Positions 61,622-64,000 of a stretch of DNA of 64,000 nt are shown here, in pieces. Numbering within the stretch: the first letter of the stretch is position 1; every line of letters starts with the position of its first letter. A program made the position numbers and the translations under genes. Source of the stretch: [Phialemoniopsis] sp. UDSM-2020 (lineage: Eukaryota; Ascomycota; Sordariomycetes; Thyridiales; Thyridiaceae); NCBI GenBank assembly GCA_018873225.1, contig JAEILZ010000001.1, positions 3,348,001-3,412,000 on the forward strand. The letters run 5' to 3'. The notes under the pieces were generated by a model. It had not been told where the DNA came from, ran no database searches, and saw only the letters and a program-made list of their open reading frames with translations.

Positions 61622-64000
61622 CCTGACTGCTGAGTAGTTTATATTTGGGTTTTCTTGTTTTCTTCGAGTAACGAGTGCCCGCTAAAAGAGTGAAGCGGTA
61701 TATGGAATGTGTAAAGGAAGGACGAAAGCGAAAGGAGCTTTCACGATGGCGGCATCAACATCCAGAGACGTTCCCGTGAGGAGCAAGAAAAAGAGGGAAG
61801 AGAAGGATCAGAGGCAGGAAGAGCGAGCAGAAGGCCCGTTATTATCATCTCACCTGGTGCTGGGGTGTCGGGGATGGGAGCGCCACTTGGGCAGACCGGA
61901 TGCAGAGGCCATTTTGCAACGGGCAGAGAGTGACTGGGGTGTGCTGAGCAGGTCACATCGGTGACCCCTGGATGGTTGCTTTTCATGGTGTCTTTGCTGT
62001 GGAGCTTCATTACGATCTTATCCACATGCAGCAACCAAGAGACGAGGTCCGAGCAGGCACACGCACGCAGCAGCGGTCAAAGTGGAGGATGTGCCAGGCG
62101 AGCCAGGCTGACCAGAGCGGCCGGGATGGGATGCTTGGCTTGTCCTTGAGCCGGGTTGGCGAGCGAGTCTAACCCGTCTTGATAACAACGGTAGAGAAAG
62201 TCTCGCCAACAAGCGTGAGCAAGGGTCAAGGTTGCCAACTCGGCCGACAGATGCCGTTTACGTATTAACGACCTTGACGGAGAAGCACTCTGATAACCTA
62301 CGTACTCCGTACTTACGGAGTGCCTTACGTAGAATAGCAGAAGGATGTCCGACAATGGAGCAAGCACTCGCTTCTCCGGCGTGGTTGGCGATCGTCAAGC
62401 TCTTGAGAAACAATAAACAGAACGGATCGGAACAAGAAAGACAAGAAACGGCACGTTCTGGCTCCTCCGTACGACTCCGCCTGGTACCGACCTACACAAC
62501 AGGTTCGCCAGTGGATGGAGGGCGTTGATTGGGGCGTAGTGGGCGTAGATGAGCAGTAAATTAGTGAGATGGGGAAGAAAAGGGGAGGGTTCTCAATGTT
62601 CAATGCTCTGATTAGAGTCGAGTGGCTTTGAAATCCACAAACGGGGATTATGGATGATGGGCTTTTTGGTCGTCGAGAACCGGTGGGTGGGCATGGGTGG
62701 CACCTGGGTGGGTTTCCCCTGGCGGTTGGGGCTGCCCTAATCTGGCAGTGGAGACAGACCAAGCTAAAAAGCTAAAAGACGGCCAGGCACGCCGGGCTAG
62801 CGCAGGAACAGGGTCGGTGGCTTTTTTTTACTGGGTGGGGATGCTATCTAACGCTTCCCATCATTTCCGGGGGGGAAGAGGAGAGAAGAGCTTGAGGCTT
62901 TGGACCAGAACGAGCACCGGACAGCATAGATTGTACCCCGTTTTTTTTTACCCACGGATCGAGAAGGCGCTTGCATTGGGTGTGTTGTTTATTATGATTG
63001 CCTCTTGTTGGTGCAAAAAGCGCCGAGAAGTTAATAAGGAGGGTGGGAAGGCAAACCAAGAATGGAATCGAGCAGATCCGGGGTGGAAGCGTGGCAGAAA
63101 AGGCGGGCGGCCACTGGTCACACCCGGGAAATTGGCTGGCCGACTGTACGAAATCCGAGATGAAGCCACCCATTTCGGCCGTCGACAACAACCACACATC
63201 GATGCTTCCTACTCTCTACCTCCCTAACGCTATCTCTCTCCGCCTAATGATTCGTCCTGAGCTGAGAGATAAAGCGCTTCTTATTTGCTGGCCAACTGAC
63301 TGAACTTGCCACTGTTACCGTGAGAAATAAACTCCTCAAGAAGTAAGTCTGATATGTCGTCACGAGGGCGCGTGCTAGGCGCTCGGTGGGTGTACATTGG
63401 TACTTACTTTACCTTTGGGCATCGCGATGCGTCATGAAGTTCCTTTTTTCTTCTGCAATCAACCAAGGAAAGGCCAAGCTGCCGTTCTCCCTTCATGCAG
63501 GCTGGGCGCACTACGACATCACAACCAATGCGAATTGGAGGCAACTCAACGCAAAGCTCCAAGGACGCCTCAACAAACCCTGTACGGTAGGTAGAACCCT
63601 CATGCAACAGTACATGGGCATCCGGTGGCAATTCCTATGCAAGCTTTCCTTATCACAGAATTGGAGCCAGCAAAAGGAGAAGGGGAGCGAGCCTCGTCTG
63701 CTTTGTACCCAGATGCGTTGTGCCCTCGACATCCCAGTCTCCGGATGGAGACGGTGATCTCTTCGGCCGGCGATCCTCTCTCGATTCAGCTCTCAAGAGA
63801 GTCTGCAAGTGCTGCGTCCGTATTCTTCCCTGTATTGTTCCTGCATGTGTGCAACCCACCACTTCTGTCAGGTCAGCCATTTGGGTGAGAGGCAACAAGG
63901 GGTCCCCTGTTCGCCACGGACAAGTATCCCTGTCAGAGCTCACAGCCGCGCTCCATTAAGGCGCATCTCATTTCCTGGAACCCACTTCTCACCCATCCAA
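61622..64000. other. Gene-free right end, with composite inverted repeat
   Basis: About 2.4 kb upstream of the GH17 gene to the window edge. The first 200 bp contain the likely promoter. A composite hairpin lies at 62298-62332. T-runs flank 62822-62829 and 62941-62949. No gene was recognised; one could begin beyond the edge. Confidence 0.4.
62298..62332. repeat. Composite inverted repeat built on TACGGAG
   Basis: CTACGTA (62298-62304) pairs perfectly with TACGTAG (62326-62332), and inside it CTCCGTA (62305-62311) pairs with TACGGAG (62314-62320) around a two-base loop; five unpaired bases (TGCCT) sit on one side. It can form a 14-bp hairpin with one bulge. Role unknown. Confidence 0.75.

Noticed and set aside
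59833..61626. 597-codon + strand frame opposite the GH17 gene
   Set aside because: Antisense shadow of the repeat-rich GH17 coding exon, Gly/Asp/Ala-rich and without any domain.

Overview
The window is nuclear DNA of a filamentous ascomycete, most likely a Sordariomycete. Genes are split by short introns of about 50-100 nt with GT..AG ends and CTRAC-type branch sites. Coding third positions are GC-rich. The gene set includes a class IV chitin synthase, a Skt5-type chitin synthase activator with Sel1 repeats, a BtgE-type GH17 wall glucanase and a fungal OPA3. I cannot name the genus. I resolve 17 protein genes (one cut by the left edge), all spliced by hand where introns were visible. No bacterial genes, rRNA, CRISPR or intact transposon was seen.

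Layout. 1-7 kb: end of a Thr-rich secreted protein with a PAN/apple-like C-terminus (+), a PP2A activator (PTPA/Rrd1, -) and a cytosolic NAD kinase (-). 10.7-15.7 kb: exosome subunit Rrp46 (-) and a homeodomain factor (-). 18.4-21.2 kb: the Ran GTPase (-) and the proteasome chaperone Nas2/PSMD9 (-). 22.0-26.7 kb: a DH-PH RhoGEF (+), whose N-terminal reading frame carries an in-frame TAG, and a small SBDS-like Rtc3 protein (+). 28.2-34.5 kb: a small membrane protein (-), a five-exon protein of unknown function (-) and OPA3 (-). 35.5-42.0 kb: Polo kinase (+) facing a WD40 protein (-). 44.6-61.6 kb: a cell-wall block with chitin synthase class IV (-), its probable Skt5/Chs4-type activator (+, divergent across a 7.1-kb gene-free gap) and a GH17 wall enzyme (-).

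How they fit together. Most genes are unrelated housekeeping genes (nuclear transport, RNA decay, proteasome assembly, mitosis, NADP supply). The exception is the right-hand block. In yeast, Skt5/Chs4 binds and activates Chs3, the class IV homologue, and here the two homologues lie next to each other, followed by a glucan-modifying wall enzyme.

Non-coding structure. Two inverted copies of a dispersed repeat of about 350 bp (around 3.4 and 12.5 kb) contain a 78-nt segment identical in both copies. It looks like the 3' part of an intron-bearing tRNA with GTA at the anticodon. The short word TACGGAGTA/TACTCCGTA, sometimes as a longer palindrome, recurs in gene-free DNA far more often than chance predicts. 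Long gene-free gaps (2-7 kb) make up about half of the window.
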